A DNA stretch of 64,000 nt, from contig MWOY01000109.1 in NCBI GenBank assembly GCA_002026015.1, positions 1-64,000 of the forward strand, given 5' to 3'. The DNA is from Prochlorococcus sp. HOT208_60m_808G21. GTDB lineage: Bacteria > Cyanobacteriota > Cyanobacteriia > PCC-6307 > Cyanobiaceae. The number at the start of each line of letters is the position of its first letter. Within the stretch, counting starts at the first letter, position 1. Under the pieces are notes generated by a model. The model saw only the letters and a list, made by a program, of their open reading frames with translations, was not told the DNA's origin and ran no database searches. The translations under genes were made by a program, and so were the position numbers. This document shows, piece by piece, positions 9,968-20,995 of the stretch.

Positions 9968-10243
9968 TTATAAGATTCCTGCCCATTTTAAAAACGATTG
10001 TTTACTAAATAATTCAATTAATATTATTGCAAGGAAGCCAATCATTGCGAACCTTCCATTAGTTATTTCAGAATAACTACTCCAACCAAATTGATATTCA
10101 TCTTTAATTTCTATAGATTCTTCATCTAATTCATCTTCTCTAATTTGTTCATCGATGTAATTTGAATCTTTCTGTTGTTCTACATAACCATCATTCTCTA
10201 AATTAGTGACTTCTGAGTTAGTTTGTTCTTCTTTAGAATTCAT
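9968..10243 (-). CDS. High-light-inducible protein (HLIP/CAB-ELIP type) with acidic N-terminal extension
   Basis: FGWSSYSEITNGRFAMIGFLAIILIELFSKQSFL chlorophyll-binding HLIP helix. Confidence 0.87.
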   Translation of the reverse strand: MNSKEEQTNSEVTNLENDGYVEQQKDSNYIDEQIREDELDEESIEIKDEYQFGWSSYSEITNGRFAMIGFLAIILIELFSKQSFLKWAGIL

Positions 10244-10251
10244 TTTTTTTA

Positions 10252-12234
10252 CTAATCCTTAAAATTATACTTATCAGAAGTCAATAATTTCCAGTCTCCT
10301 TGTCCATTTAATTCTAAAATATTCTCGTGAAAATCTTTTAAGCTAGGTCTATGTCCAACACTAATAAGAGAAAGTTCTCGTTCCCTTAGTAAACTATATA
10401 GTTTTTTTTCAGTGTTAATATCTAAAGCACTTGTTGCTTCATCAAGTACTGCAAATCTTGGAGAATTTAGTAATAGTCTTGCAAAAGCCAATCTTTGCTG
10501 TTCGCCTAAGGAAAGAATTCGTGGCCAATCTTGTTTGATATCAAGATTAGGATATCGATCTACTAGGGTTTGTAAATTTACTTCATGAAGTACAGAAGTC
10601 AAATGTTCATCACTAAATTTCTTAACTTCTGTGGGATAACATAATTGTTCCCTTAAAGAACCTAGTAACATATATGGTTTTTGAGGTATGAATAATAATT
10701 CCCCAATTTTTGGTTTTTTTACTACTCCCTGATTGGGTTCCCATAAACCACTAATCATTCTTAGTAAAGATGTTTTACCGCACCCAGATGGTCCTACAAC
10801 CAACAGTGATTGATTATTGTCGATGCTTAAATTTAAATTTTTAATTATTGTTTTATTTGAACCTGGTGGGCATAGGTCAGCATTATTAATAAGAATTGAG
10901 GGGTAATCTGAAATAACGTTTTGATTGCTTGTTGGGTTGGTTTGACTAATGGATTCAACTTTTGATTGGAATCCTTCTAATCTGCCAATACCAGCAGTAA
11001 ATTTTGCAAGTTCTTCGATTTGATTAACAATGAAAAATAACGAACCTTCAACCATTCCAAATGCAAAGCTTGCCTGAATAAAGCGTCCATAATCAATATC
11101 ACCTTTAAAGTAAGGGATTGCCATTATTAAATATGGAAAGAAATTTCCAGCATAATTAATGGATCTTCTCATTACGTCTATTATTACTCTCCATATAATC
11201 AGTAAATTAAAGTTTCTCACCACTTCTCCTAAGCGTCTTTCAGTTTCACTTCGCTCAGGATTCTCTCCAGAGTAAAAGGCTATTGATTCAGCATTATCTC
11301 GAATATGTACTAAGCCATATCGAAAATCTGCTTCATATCTGAGTTGATCAAAGTCAATCTTTACGAGATTTTTTCCAGCAATTAAGAGGATAGAAGTTGC
11401 AAATGCGGCGTAACCAAATAAAGAAAAAGTAAGTTTTGTACTAATACTCCATAAAATAAGAATATTAAGTGAAAATGTTAGTAGGGCATCAAAAATACCT
11501 AATGTGAAAGAGAGACTTTGCCCGGTAAAAGCTCGGGTATCATCTGTGATTCTTTGATCGGGATTATCTACATCGGTTTGTTCTTCATCATTTGGATTTA
11601 ACTGGTAATAAGCTTTATTAGTCATATAATCTTTGACTAGACTTTTTGAAAGCCATTCTCTCCAAATTATTCCTAACTTATATGTAAAAAATATTTGGGA
11701 AACCCGTATTGGTAGAGCCACAGCGAAACAACAAGCGTAAATCCCTAATATCCGATAAAATCCATCTTCTTGTTTTTCTACTAAAGCATTTGTTAAATCT
11801 CTTGCAATGAATCCAATACCTGCGTTTATTCCGTTTACAGCTAAAAGCATTAATACAATTATCGCAAGAAATAACCAATGTAACCATCTACGGTTTTTTA
11901 ATTGACGTCTCAAGCTAAAAAAGCTTCCTGATCCAATTAGAAATAATGCAGAAAAAAGCAATCCCCAACTCCCAGCCCAAATTGAATTGACAGTACTTAC
12001 TACACCTCCGAAATACTTTTCAAGAAAAATTGGTTGCAAGCTTTCAAAAAAACTTATTATTCCTGTAAGACCAACAAGTACTACTCCACCAACACAAAAT
12101 AAAAGAGAAATCAAGAGCCATATGAATTGGAATCCATTACATTGATCTATGGGAAGAAAAAAAGGCTGAGATAGCTTCCTTAATTTTTGTAATTGGTACA
12201 GTATTTTAGATTTATTATTAACTGCTTTATTCAT
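10252..12234 (-). CDS. ABC transporter, fused permease/ATPase (SbmA/BacA/ABCD-like)
   Basis: VVGPSGCGKTSLLRMISGLWEPNQG, LSLGEQQRLAFARLLLNSPRFAVLDEATSALD, SbmA/BacA-type TM region. Confidence 0.9.
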   Translation of the reverse strand: MNKAVNNKSKILYQLQKLRKLSQPFFLPIDQCNGFQFIWLLISLLFCVGGVVLVGLTGIISFFESLQPIFLEKYFGGVVSTVNSIWAGSWGLLFSALFLIGSGSFFSLRRQLKNRRWLHWLFLAIIVLMLLAVNGINAGIGFIARDLTNALVEKQEDGFYRILGIYACCFAVALPIRVSQIFFTYKLGIIWREWLSKSLVKDYMTNKAYYQLNPNDEEQTDVDNPDQRITDDTRAFTGQSLSFTLGIFDALLTFSLNILILWSISTKLTFSLFGYAAFATSILLIAGKNLVKIDFDQLRYEADFRYGLVHIRDNAESIAFYSGENPERSETERRLGEVVRNFNLLIIWRVIIDVMRRSINYAGNFFPYLIMAIPYFKGDIDYGRFIQASFAFGMVEGSLFFIVNQIEELAKFTAGIGRLEGFQSKVESISQTNPTSNQNVISDYPSILINNADLCPPGSNKTIIKNLNLSIDNNQSLLVVGPSGCGKTSLLRMISGLWEPNQGVVKKPKIGELLFIPQKPYMLLGSLREQLCYPTEVKKFSDEHLTSVLHEVNLQTLVDRYPNLDIKQDWPRILSLGEQQRLAFARLLLNSPRFAVLDEATSALDINTEKKLYSLLRERELSLISVGHRPSLKDFHENILELNGQGDWKLLTSDKYNFKD

Positions 12235-12276
12235 TACTCGCCTAGTGTTATGAAATAAATTATAACTTTTAGCAGT

Positions 12277-12555
12277 CTATTGACCAAAACCAATAAATGA
12301 AAGTGCCCAGTCAGGTAAATTCAAGTAATTCAAGATTATTGCATCAAATTCATGAACTTTTGGAAAAGATTTATCTAATGCCCACCATAGTAAAAAAGGT
12401 AAATTAAATATAATTTGTAATTGCCATTTATAAGTTAAAACGTTCCAAATTTTTATTAACTTAGTTTTGAGTGAATCATCTAGCTCTTCCCAATTTTTTG
12501 AAATTAAATTGAATAAACTTTTAGATTCTGTATTTAAGGACTCTGGAGTATTCAT
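12277..12555 (-). CDS. Conserved hypothetical small protein
   Basis: ORF in gene-dense context; no family recognised. Confidence 0.6.
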   Translation of the reverse strand: MNTPESLNTESKSLFNLISKNWEELDDSLKTKLIKIWNVLTYKWQLQIIFNLPFLLWWALDKSFPKVHEFDAIILNYLNLPDWALSFIGFGQ

Positions 12556-12601
12556 TTTGTTTTTATTTATTTATAACCCATTAATATTTCTTTCGAGAGT
12601 T

Positions 12602-12943
12602 TTAACCTGGAGGCCAATTCATTTTTCTGCCAGATAAAAAATGAATATGTAAATGAAAAACTGTTTGTCCAGATTCTGCTCCAGTGTTAATTACTGTTCT
12701 CCAATTAGTTAAATTTTTTGATTTAGCTATTTTGCTACCAACAAAAAGTAAATGCCCTAATAAATTTGCATCTTGCTCAATACACTCTAATAAACTGATT
12801 ATTGGCTTTTTAGGGATCACTAAAAAATGTACTGGAGCTTGTGCTTGGATATCATTAAACGCAATACAAAACTTATCTTCATAAAGCTTATCGCAGGGTA
12901 TTTCTTCATTAATGATTTTTTGAAATATTGTTGTTTCAGTCAT
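12602..12943 (-). CDS. HIT family protein (HinT-like)
   Basis: HIT motif HLHIHFLSGRKMNWPPG; IPKKPIISL. Confidence 0.95.
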   Translation of the reverse strand: MTETTIFQKIINEEIPCDKLYEDKFCIAFNDIQAQAPVHFLVIPKKPIISLLECIEQDANLLGHLLFVGSKIAKSKNLTNWRTVINTGAESGQTVFHLHIHFLSGRKMNWPPG

Positions 12944-12947
12944 TAAA

Positions 12948-13553
12948 TTAATTAATTGCGATAACGTCTTTTTCGTTAAACCCTTCTTTTAAAAGTTCTT
13001 TGTTTAAATCATCTTTTGATGTAACTCTATCTACAAATAATATTCCATTTAAGTGATCCATTTCATGTTGAATACACCTCGCTAGAAGTCCATCTGCTTT
13101 CATTTTACGTGGACGTCCCATTTCATCTCTAAATTTTAATTTTATAGTTGATGGTCTTACTACATTTAAATAGACGCCAGGTATACTCAAGCAGCCTTCT
13201 TCGTATGAATTAAGGGTAGTTCCAAAGTCTGTAATTTCTGGATTGATTAATATTAAAGGTTCTGCTGCTGAATCTTCAAAATTTACATCTATCACTAAAA
13301 GTTCTTTGTTGATGCCAATTTGTGGTGCGGCAAGTCCAATTCCTTTAGCTGCATACATGCTTTGCAGCATTTCTCTAGCAAGTTTTCTAATCGATTCGTC
13401 AACCTTAGTTATTCTTTTGGAATTTTGTCTTAATACATCATCACCAAGTTTATAAATGTCTAGAGATGGTTTACCTATTTGTTCTTTTGCAATTTTTTCT
13501 GAGCTTCCATTTGTTCTTGACTTTTTTGCAAGTTGTGAAAAATGGTTTGCCAC
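12948..13553 (-). CDS. def: Peptide deformylase
   Basis: GIGLAAPQIG, EEGCLSIPG, QHEMDHLNGILFVDR. Confidence 0.97.
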   Translation of the reverse strand: MANHFSQLAKKSRTNGSSEKIAKEQIGKPSLDIYKLGDDVLRQNSKRITKVDESIRKLAREMLQSMYAAKGIGLAAPQIGINKELLVIDVNFEDSAAEPLILINPEITDFGTTLNSYEEGCLSIPGVYLNVVRPSTIKLKFRDEMGRPRKMKADGLLARCIQHEMDHLNGILFVDRVTSKDDLNKELLKEGFNEKDVIAIN

Positions 13554-13630
13554 GTTAAAAAAGTTTTTAATTAAGAGTTTAGCTATAAAAATACTAGCAC
13601 TTAAATTTACTTTCTTTATATTTTTTTTAA

Positions 13631-15556
13631 ATGAGTAATGATGATAATTTAAAAGTTAGGCAAACTGAATCTAAAAAAAATGCTTACAAGGAATTAACTA
13701 TTATTAGGGATACCATTTTTTGGATTGATGTTGTTGGTGAAGGTCAAAATGATAATGCCATTTTTGCAAGACCATTTAATGATAAAGAGGCGTTTCCTCA
13801 GAAATTAACAAGTAAAAAACATAACATTAAAAATAATTTTCATGGATATGGTGGTAAATCTTATAAATGTATAAATTTTGAAAATAATTTTTATTTGATA
13901 TGGATAGATCAGATTACTAAGGCAGTATGGTTTCAAATTTTTAAAAAGGCAGTTTCGAATTATAGAAGTCAAAATAAATATCTCGATTCAGTTCAAGAAC
14001 CTAGACAACTATCTAAATCAATTGATGGAAATTTTGATTCTTCATTTGTCATTTCTGAAAAAAATTTTTTGTATGGAATTTGCGAAATAAATAATAGAGA
14101 TTATTTATTTTCTTTAAATTTAAAAAAAACTAAACAAGATATTCATCGAATAAAAAAATTTAAAAATTTTGCTGGAGATTTATCTTCTAATACTTCTGCT
14201 AACTTACTTTCTTGGATAGAGTGGGATTCTCCATATATGGCCTGGGATAATAATGAGCTTTTTTTTGCTCAAATAGATTTAGATGGCGAGATACAAAAAA
14301 TAAAAAAATTCTCAAATAAGCTGATAAATTCCCAAAAAAACGTTTCTTTTTTTCAACCCTATTGGATAAGTGAAACACTTTTAGTATGTTCTGAAGATAG
14401 TTCTGGATGGTGGAACTTATTGTTTTTAGATGTTAGTGAAATTGAGAATATTTTTATTAAGAAAAGAGTAGAGAGAAATTTGATTGAATATGGAGCACCC
14501 CAATGGGTAACTGGAATTACATTCTTTTCAGGGACTATAAAAAATTTATTTTGTTTAGCAAAAAAAGAAAATAGTTTCATACTGGAACAATATAAAGATC
14601 TTGAATTTATTAAAGAATTTTCTACTCCTTTTACCTCAATAAGTGATTTCAGTGTTTTCCAGGAAAAAGTTATTTTAAAAGGTTGTGGATCTGATTTTTT
14701 AGGAATTTTATTTGAAATTGATTTTGCAGAAAAAGTTTTATCAAATTTTTCTGAGCAGATATTTTTTGATCATATAAAAGATTGTTCAAAACCTGAAACA
14801 TTTTGGTTTAAAGGTTTTGAGGCTCAATCAACTCATTCTTTCCTTTATAGGCCGCTTGTTGAAAACTTTAGAAAGCCACCGCTAATTGTTAGAGCACATA
14901 GCGGACCAACTTCATGTTTTGATGGATCATATAATTCTGAAGTGCATTATTGGACGTCGAAGGGATTTTTTGTTGCTGAAGTCAATTATGGAGGATCATC
15001 AGGTTTTGGCAAAGCATATAGAGAGAGGTTGAATTATAAATGGGGTATTGTTGATTCTTATGATTGCAAAGCACTAGCTCTTGAATTGATTAAATCAAAT
15101 CGAGTTGATAGTGAAAAAGTAGTAATTTTTGGGAATAGTTCTGGTGGGTTAACTGCCCTGAATTGTTTATTATATGGGTCTATTTTTAAAGCAGCAATTT
15201 GTAAATATCCTGTTATTGATTTGAAGGATATGCATTACAATACTCATAGGTTTGAAAAAGATTATTTAAATTCTTTGGTAGGAAATTATGAAAAAAATCA
15301 TGATGATTATATAAATAGATCACCGATAAATCATATTAAAAAAATAAAAAAACCTATTTTATTGTTTCATGGAAAAAAAGATTCAGTTATTTCTTTTAAA
15401 CAAACTTTAGAAATTCAAGAAATTTTGATTCAGAATAATAAATATTCAGAAGTTATTCTTTTTGATAATGAAGGGCATGGTTTTAGAAATATTGAAAATA
15501 AAGAAGTAGTAATGCAAAAATCTCAGGAATTTTTAAAAAATGCTTTGAATATTTAA
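13631..15556 (+). CDS. S9 (prolyl oligopeptidase) family serine peptidase
   Basis: beta-propeller-like N-term, GNSSGG nucleophile motif, HGKKDSVI, GHGF catalytic His. Confidence 0.93.
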   Translation: MSNDDNLKVRQTESKKNAYKELTIIRDTIFWIDVVGEGQNDNAIFARPFNDKEAFPQKLTSKKHNIKNNFHGYGGKSYKCINFENNFYLIWIDQITKAVWFQIFKKAVSNYRSQNKYLDSVQEPRQLSKSIDGNFDSSFVISEKNFLYGICEINNRDYLFSLNLKKTKQDIHRIKKFKNFAGDLSSNTSANLLSWIEWDSPYMAWDNNELFFAQIDLDGEIQKIKKFSNKLINSQKNVSFFQPYWISETLLVCSEDSSGWWNLLFLDVSEIENIFIKKRVERNLIEYGAPQWVTGITFFSGTIKNLFCLAKKENSFILEQYKDLEFIKEFSTPFTSISDFSVFQEKVILKGCGSDFLGILFEIDFAEKVLSNFSEQIFFDHIKDCSKPETFWFKGFEAQSTHSFLYRPLVENFRKPPLIVRAHSGPTSCFDGSYNSEVHYWTSKGFFVAEVNYGGSSGFGKAYRERLNYKWGIVDSYDCKALALELIKSNRVDSEKVVIFGNSSGGLTALNCLLYGSIFKAAICKYPVIDLKDMHYNTHRFEKDYLNSLVGNYEKNHDDYINRSPINHIKKIKKPILLFHGKKDSVISFKQTLEIQEILIQNNKYSEVILFDNEGHGFRNIENKEVVMQKSQEFLKNALNI

Positions 15557-16806
15557 GAATTGATTTTTAGAAAATCAATAGTATCTTTTAATTTTTCTAT
15601 AAACATATCAATTTCTTCCTTATTGGTTGTGAAATTCATGCTGATTCTAGCTGTTGATTTAATTCCAATATATCTGTGAAGAGGTTGACAGCAATGGTGT
15701 CCACTTCTGATGCAAATTCCTTTTGAATCAAGAATTTCAGCAATATCATTTGAATGTATATTTTTTATATAAAAGGTGGCGAGTGAGGCTCTGTCTGGAT
15801 CTTTCTCCGGCGATGGACCTATAATTTCAATATTTTCTATTTGATTTAATTTTTCAAATAAATATTTAGTAATAGTCTTTTCATATTCATGAATTTCATT
15901 TAATCCTATAGTGTTTATATAGTTAATTGCTTCTGCAAGACCTATTGCTTCTGCAATGGCTGGAGTTCCAGCTTCGAATTTATGTGGGAGCTCTGCCCAG
16001 GTACTTGTCTCTTCAAAGACATCTTGAATCATTTCGCCACCTCCAAAGAGAGGAGGAATTTTTTCCAGAATTTCTTGTCTTGACCAGAGAAAACCAATTC
16101 CTGTAGGACCGCAAAGTTTATGTCCTGATCCCGCTAAAAAATCTATATCAAGATCTATCACATCCATTTTTTGATGCGCCAAACTTTGACATGCATCAAT
16201 TAATACTAGAGAACCTTTTTGTTTAGCTAACTTAGTTATCTCTTTGATTGGATTACAGCAACCTAGAGTATTACTTACATGAACTAGGCTAACAAGCTTT
16301 GTTCTAGATGTTAGTTTTGATTTAAAATCCTCTAAATCTAATTTCCCATTTTTGTCGATGCCTATAAATTTTAATTTACATTTATTTTTTGCTGCAACCA
16401 TTTGCCATGGAACAATATTGCTATGATGCTCCATTATTGATAGAAGAATTTCATCGTTTTCTCTTAATGAATATTCACCCCATGATCTAGCAGCTAGATT
16501 TATTGCTTCAGTAGCATTCCTTGTGAAAATTATTTCTTTTGTCGAATTTGCTTTTATATATTTACTAATTAAGTATCTTGCATTTTCAAATTCTTCTGTC
16601 GCTTTAGCACTTAATTGATGAGCTCCTCTATGTACATTGGCATTAAAATTTCTATAGTATTCATCAATTTTTTTTAAGACTTGAATTGGCTTTTGTGTGG
16701 TCGCAGCATGGTCTAAATAAATGATTTGCTCATTACTTTTTATGTTTTTATTTAAAAGAGGAAAGTCTTTCTTAGTTATTTCAGGGAAATTTTGAATCGT
16801 TTCCAT
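15553..16806 (-). CDS. sufS: SufS cysteine desulfurase
   Basis: YLDHAATTQKP, RNATEAINLAA, SGHKLCGPTGIGFLW, RSGHHCCQPLH. Confidence 0.97.
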   Translation of the reverse strand: METIQNFPEITKKDFPLLNKNIKSNEQIIYLDHAATTQKPIQVLKKIDEYYRNFNANVHRGAHQLSAKATEEFENARYLISKYIKANSTKEIIFTRNATEAINLAARSWGEYSLRENDEILLSIMEHHSNIVPWQMVAAKNKCKLKFIGIDKNGKLDLEDFKSKLTSRTKLVSLVHVSNTLGCCNPIKEITKLAKQKGSLVLIDACQSLAHQKMDVIDLDIDFLAGSGHKLCGPTGIGFLWSRQEILEKIPPLFGGGEMIQDVFEETSTWAELPHKFEAGTPAIAEAIGLAEAINYINTIGLNEIHEYEKTITKYLFEKLNQIENIEIIGPSPEKDPDRASLATFYIKNIHSNDIAEILDSKGICIRSGHHCCQPLHRYIGIKSTARISMNFTTNKEEIDMFIEKLKDTIDFLKINS

Positions 16807-18023
16807 TATTTTTCATTTAAAAGTTTATCAAGCAAATCCCATCTATCTTTTGAAACGGGAATAAATGAAATTATTTCTTGAAAGTAAGAACTTAATTGTA
16901 GTTTACTTGCTTCTGGTAGTGTGATTCCTCTTGATCTCATATAAAAAAGTTCATCCTCATTTAATTGCGATATTGTAGCTCCGTGTTTGCATTTGACATC
17001 ATCAGCAATTATTTCTAATTGAGGTTTGGTATCTATTTGTGCGAGATTTGATAAAAGTAAATTCCTACTTAATTGAGAAGCATCAGTTTTCTGGGCAATT
17101 TTAGGAACTATTATTGAACCTTCAAATATTGCATGTGATTCATCGTCAGCAAGTGATTTATTGATTTGATCTAGAAATCCATTTGGCCCATTGAAGTTTA
17201 TTTTTGTGTAAGTAGAAATTTGTTCATCTTTTTTTGTTATTTGCATACCTTTAATATTGGTTTTAGCGTTTCCTTCAGATTGTTTAATACTAATTTCAAA
17301 TCTTGCATAATTGAATTTGAAATGTAAAGAGCCTAAGTTGTATTTGCTATTTTTTTGTTGAATTACATTGAGAGAATTTAATAAATTTGATCTGTTTTCA
17401 CCGTAAGAAACAACACCATGATTTAGAGAACTATTTTCCTCCAAACAAAAGTATGTTGATTGAGATAAGGAGGAGTTTTCTTTACCAAGATTTACTTGTA
17501 GTAATTCAACATCACAATTCTTTTCTAAAAATATTACTAGGGTTTTAGCGTTTAATGAATTACTTGATGAATGACTAAAGATTTCAATAGGAGGAATTTT
17601 TGATCCATTTATTTTTAATCCCAAGATATTCTTTGTATTACTCAAAGAAAGATTGAGCAAATCACTCCAATTTTTGTTTGGATCAAAGCAAGATATCTGT
17701 ACTTTGATATATTTATCTAATTCATCCTGACTTAATTTCTGAATTGAATAATTTTCTTCGATTAAATCAATTTGGCAATTATTACCAATTACTAACCTAA
17801 TAGTACTTTGAGAAGTGTTCGGAAAAGGTGTATCAAATTTTGGATATTTTTCATCAAGGGAGTAGCCCAGAAAGTTTGAAAATTTTGATTTATTTGAAAG
17901 TCTCCATTGTTCACTTTTAGGATTAGGGAGGGGACTTGATTGTAATTTATCTAGACAGATTTTTTGTATTTCTGTTTGATTATCAATCGATTTATTGGTT
18001 TTTATTTTTTCAATAATTTCCAT
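16806..18023 (-). CDS. sufD: Fe-S cluster assembly protein SufD
   Basis: C-terminal KCKHGATISQLNEDELFYMRSRGI; position in suf cluster. Confidence 0.96.
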   Translation of the reverse strand: MEIIEKIKTNKSIDNQTEIQKICLDKLQSSPLPNPKSEQWRLSNKSKFSNFLGYSLDEKYPKFDTPFPNTSQSTIRLVIGNNCQIDLIEENYSIQKLSQDELDKYIKVQISCFDPNKNWSDLLNLSLSNTKNILGLKINGSKIPPIEIFSHSSSNSLNAKTLVIFLEKNCDVELLQVNLGKENSSLSQSTYFCLEENSSLNHGVVSYGENRSNLLNSLNVIQQKNSKYNLGSLHFKFNYARFEISIKQSEGNAKTNIKGMQITKKDEQISTYTKINFNGPNGFLDQINKSLADDESHAIFEGSIIVPKIAQKTDASQLSRNLLLSNLAQIDTKPQLEIIADDVKCKHGATISQLNEDELFYMRSRGITLPEASKLQLSSYFQEIISFIPVSKDRWDLLDKLLNEK

Positions 18024-18027
18024 TTAT

Positions 18028-18801
18028 TTAGGTCTCTTTTATAAAGTTGTCAGTCCATTCATACCCTTTTTTCTCAAGCTCTAGAGCAAGATCACTCTCA
18101 CCTGTTTTTATGATTTGTCCATCTGACATAACATGGACATAATTTGGTTCAATTTCATCTAATAATCTTTGATAGTGGGTAATAAGTATTATCCCAGTTT
18201 GTGCATTAGATATTTTTTTAATCCCTGATGCCACTATTCTTAGAGCATCAATATCTAGACCAGAATCGGTTTCATCTAATATTGCTATCTTGGGCTCAAG
18301 TAAAGCCATTTGCAGAATTTCATTTCTTTTTTTTTCACCTCCTGAAAATCCTTGATTTACACTCCTTGATAGGAATGCATGATCCATTTTCACAATTTCT
18401 AACTTTTCTTTAACTAATTCTTCAAAATCAAAAGTATCTAATTCTTCTTTGTTGAGAAATTTTCTTCTTGCATTAGTTGATACTCTAAGAAACTCAAGAT
18501 TACTTACACCTGGGATTTCAATTGGATATTGAAAACCAAGAAAAATTCCTGATTGAGCTCTCTCTTCAGGTTCTAGAGAGTTGATGTTTTCACCTAAAAA
18601 TTTTATGTCTCCATTTGTAATATTATACGAAGGATGTCCTGCAATTATTTTCGAAAGGGTACTTTTGCCACATCCATTTCTTCCCATGATGGCATGGATT
18701 TCTCCAGGATAGACAGTAAGTGAAACCCCTTTTAAAATTGGAAGATTATCAGTAGATGCAGAGAGATTTTCAACTTCTAAAATTGGTTCTGATTCTTTCA
18801 T
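18028..18801 (-). CDS. sufC: Fe-S cluster assembly ATPase SufC
   Basis: [56 protein letters not shown]. Confidence 0.97.
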   Translation of the reverse strand: MKESEPILEVENLSASTDNLPILKGVSLTVYPGEIHAIMGRNGCGKSTLSKIIAGHPSYNITNGDIKFLGENINSLEPEERAQSGIFLGFQYPIEIPGVSNLEFLRVSTNARRKFLNKEELDTFDFEELVKEKLEIVKMDHAFLSRSVNQGFSGGEKKRNEILQMALLEPKIAILDETDSGLDIDALRIVASGIKKISNAQTGIILITHYQRLLDEIEPNYVHVMSDGQIIKTGESDLALELEKKGYEWTDNFIKET

Positions 18802-18834
18802 TTTACTTTGCATTTCAGTTTAGAAATTGATTCA

Positions 18835-20277
18835 TTAACCTACTGATCCCTCTAGCTTAAGTGCCAGTAACTTATCTGCTTCAGCAGCAAATTCCATAGG
18901 TAATTGGTTAAATACATCTCTGCAAAAACCGCTGACCATCATAGATACTGCCTCCTCAAATTCTATACCTCTACTTTGGAGATAAAAAAGTTGATCTTCT
19001 GAGATTCTACATGTGCTTGCCTCATGCTCAATTTCAGAATTGGGTTGTTGAGATTTGATGTAAGGGAATGTATTCGCAGAAGCTTGATCCCCAATTAACA
19101 TTGAATCACATTGACTGTAATTTCTTGATCCTTTAGCTTTTGTTCCCATTTTGACAAGACCTCTATAGCTATTTATTGAATTGCCTGCACTAATACCTTT
19201 GCTAACAATAGTTGATTTGGTCTTAGGACCGATATGGATCATTTTTGTGCCGGTATCTGCTTGCTGAAGATTATTGGTGAGTGCAACTGAATAAAATTCT
19301 CCTATAGATTCTTCCCCTAAAAGAAGGCAGCTAGGATATTTCCATGTAATTGCAGATCCTGTTTCAACTTGTGACCAGCTAATTTTACTTCTCTTGCCTA
19401 AACATTTTCCTCTCTTGGTGACAAAATTAAAAATTCCGCCAATACCTTCTTCGTCACCAGCATACCAATTTTGCACTGTTGAATATTTTATTGAGGCGTC
19501 GTCTAATGCTATAAGCTCTACAACTGCTGCATGAAGGGTATTTGTATCAAACATTGGAGCTGTACAACCTTCTAGATAACTTACAGAACTTGATTCTTCA
19601 GCAATGATTAGTGTCCGTTCGAATTGTCCTGAATCTCCACTATTAATTCTGAAGTAGGAAGATAGATCCATAGGGCAGGTAACACCTTTTGGGATATAAA
19701 CAAAAGAACCATCACTAAAAACAGCAGAATTCAGTGCTGCAAAATAATTATCACTAGCTGGAACTACTGTACCTAAATATTTTTCAATCAAATCCGAGTG
19801 ATTTTTTACTGCTTCACTAATTGAGCAAAATATAACTCCATGTTCAGCAAGTTCTTCTCTAAAAGTTGTGGCTATAGAAACACTATCAAAGACAGCATCT
19901 ACTGCTACATTTGTGAGTTTTTTTTGCTCCGTGAGGGGTATTCCCAATTTATCAAAAGTCTCAAGAAGTTTGGGATCAACTTCATCTAAACTAGAAATTT
20001 TCTCTTTTTGCTTAGGAGCAGAGTAGTAAATTATATCTTGATAATCAATTTGTTTATATCCTAATCCTGCCCAATCAGGCTCTTTCATTTTTTGCCATTT
20101 ATTAAAGGCTTTTAACCTAAAATCTAGAAGATATTTTGGCTCTTCTTTTTTCTGAGAAATTAATCTTATGATGTCTTCATTTAATCCCTTTGCTATTTTT
20201 TCAGTTTCAATATCAGTAACGAAACCATATTTATAAGGCTCTTTAACTACATCTTTAACTAAATTTTCGTTGACCAT
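18835..20277 (-). CDS. sufB: Fe-S cluster assembly protein SufB
   Basis: [51 protein letters not shown]. Confidence 0.98.
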   Translation of the reverse strand: MVNENLVKDVVKEPYKYGFVTDIETEKIAKGLNEDIIRLISQKKEEPKYLLDFRLKAFNKWQKMKEPDWAGLGYKQIDYQDIIYYSAPKQKEKISSLDEVDPKLLETFDKLGIPLTEQKKLTNVAVDAVFDSVSIATTFREELAEHGVIFCSISEAVKNHSDLIEKYLGTVVPASDNYFAALNSAVFSDGSFVYIPKGVTCPMDLSSYFRINSGDSGQFERTLIIAEESSSVSYLEGCTAPMFDTNTLHAAVVELIALDDASIKYSTVQNWYAGDEEGIGGIFNFVTKRGKCLGKRSKISWSQVETGSAITWKYPSCLLLGEESIGEFYSVALTNNLQQADTGTKMIHIGPKTKSTIVSKGISAGNSINSYRGLVKMGTKAKGSRNYSQCDSMLIGDQASANTFPYIKSQQPNSEIEHEASTCRISEDQLFYLQSRGIEFEEAVSMMVSGFCRDVFNQLPMEFAAEADKLLALKLEGSVG

Positions 20278-20372
20278 GTTATCAAAAATAACTTATTACA
20301 ATTAGCTTTATATACTCTAACGAAAGATACCCCCAATATTGAGTTTTTTCCCTTTATTAAAACTAAAATTTA

Positions 20373-20726
20373 ATGTCTAATCATCTTGATCCCTTTTCTA
20401 ACCCATTAAACATAGGAATTATTCAAGAAATTGATAATCTTGATCTAACTGTAATGCAGAAACATCATTTAAGAATTCTCGCTCATTGCCTCCAGATTGT
20501 AAAAATTATAAGTGAAGAGAATAGTTTTGAATATCAAAATAAAAATCTCCTGAGAGAATGGTGTGATAACCAATCCAAAAAATTTGATGATAAAAAATTT
20601 AGTGATCTCTTTTATGAGCAGTTAGATTCTACTTCGAAAAAATTAAGTAATTTTTCAAAAAGAATTGGTAAAAATATTGAGGATTTAGACATAGATGATT
20701 TAGTACTTCTAGTTGAACAACGCTGA
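20373..20726 (+). CDS. Conserved hypothetical protein divergent from suf operon
   Basis: 117-aa ORF 95 bp from sufB start; VMQKHHLRILAHCLQIVKII. Confidence 0.7.
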   Translation: MSNHLDPFSNPLNIGIIQEIDNLDLTVMQKHHLRILAHCLQIVKIISEENSFEYQNKNLLREWCDNQSKKFDDKKFSDLFYEQLDSTSKKLSNFSKRIGKNIEDLDIDDLVLLVEQR

Positions 20727-20906
20727 AGTTCCTTTTAATTGATCCCGAAGAAAAAATATATTTTTGTTGAGTCGTTAACAAATTTAGGTAATAAAATTTA
20801 AAAAAAAAGAAAATTAATTTACATTTAAAAAAGACCTAAAAATTAATTAATTGCTTTGATACCAATTGTTTTGGAGATAAATATCAATTTTGAGAATTTT
20901 TTAGTA

Positions 20907-20922
20907 GTCAGAGGATCCTGAC
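20907..20922. promoter_or_regulatory. Hairpin/near-palindrome GTCAGaGGATCCTGAC in leader of the DUF4912 gene
   Basis: GTCAG/CTGAC inverted repeat within a 270-bp intergenic. Confidence 0.35.
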
Positions 20923-20995
20923 GACAGGGCAAAAAGACACACAATTCCATAAAAAAAAGAACATACTGATCCCAAACAAAAACGGAGAATTTAAA

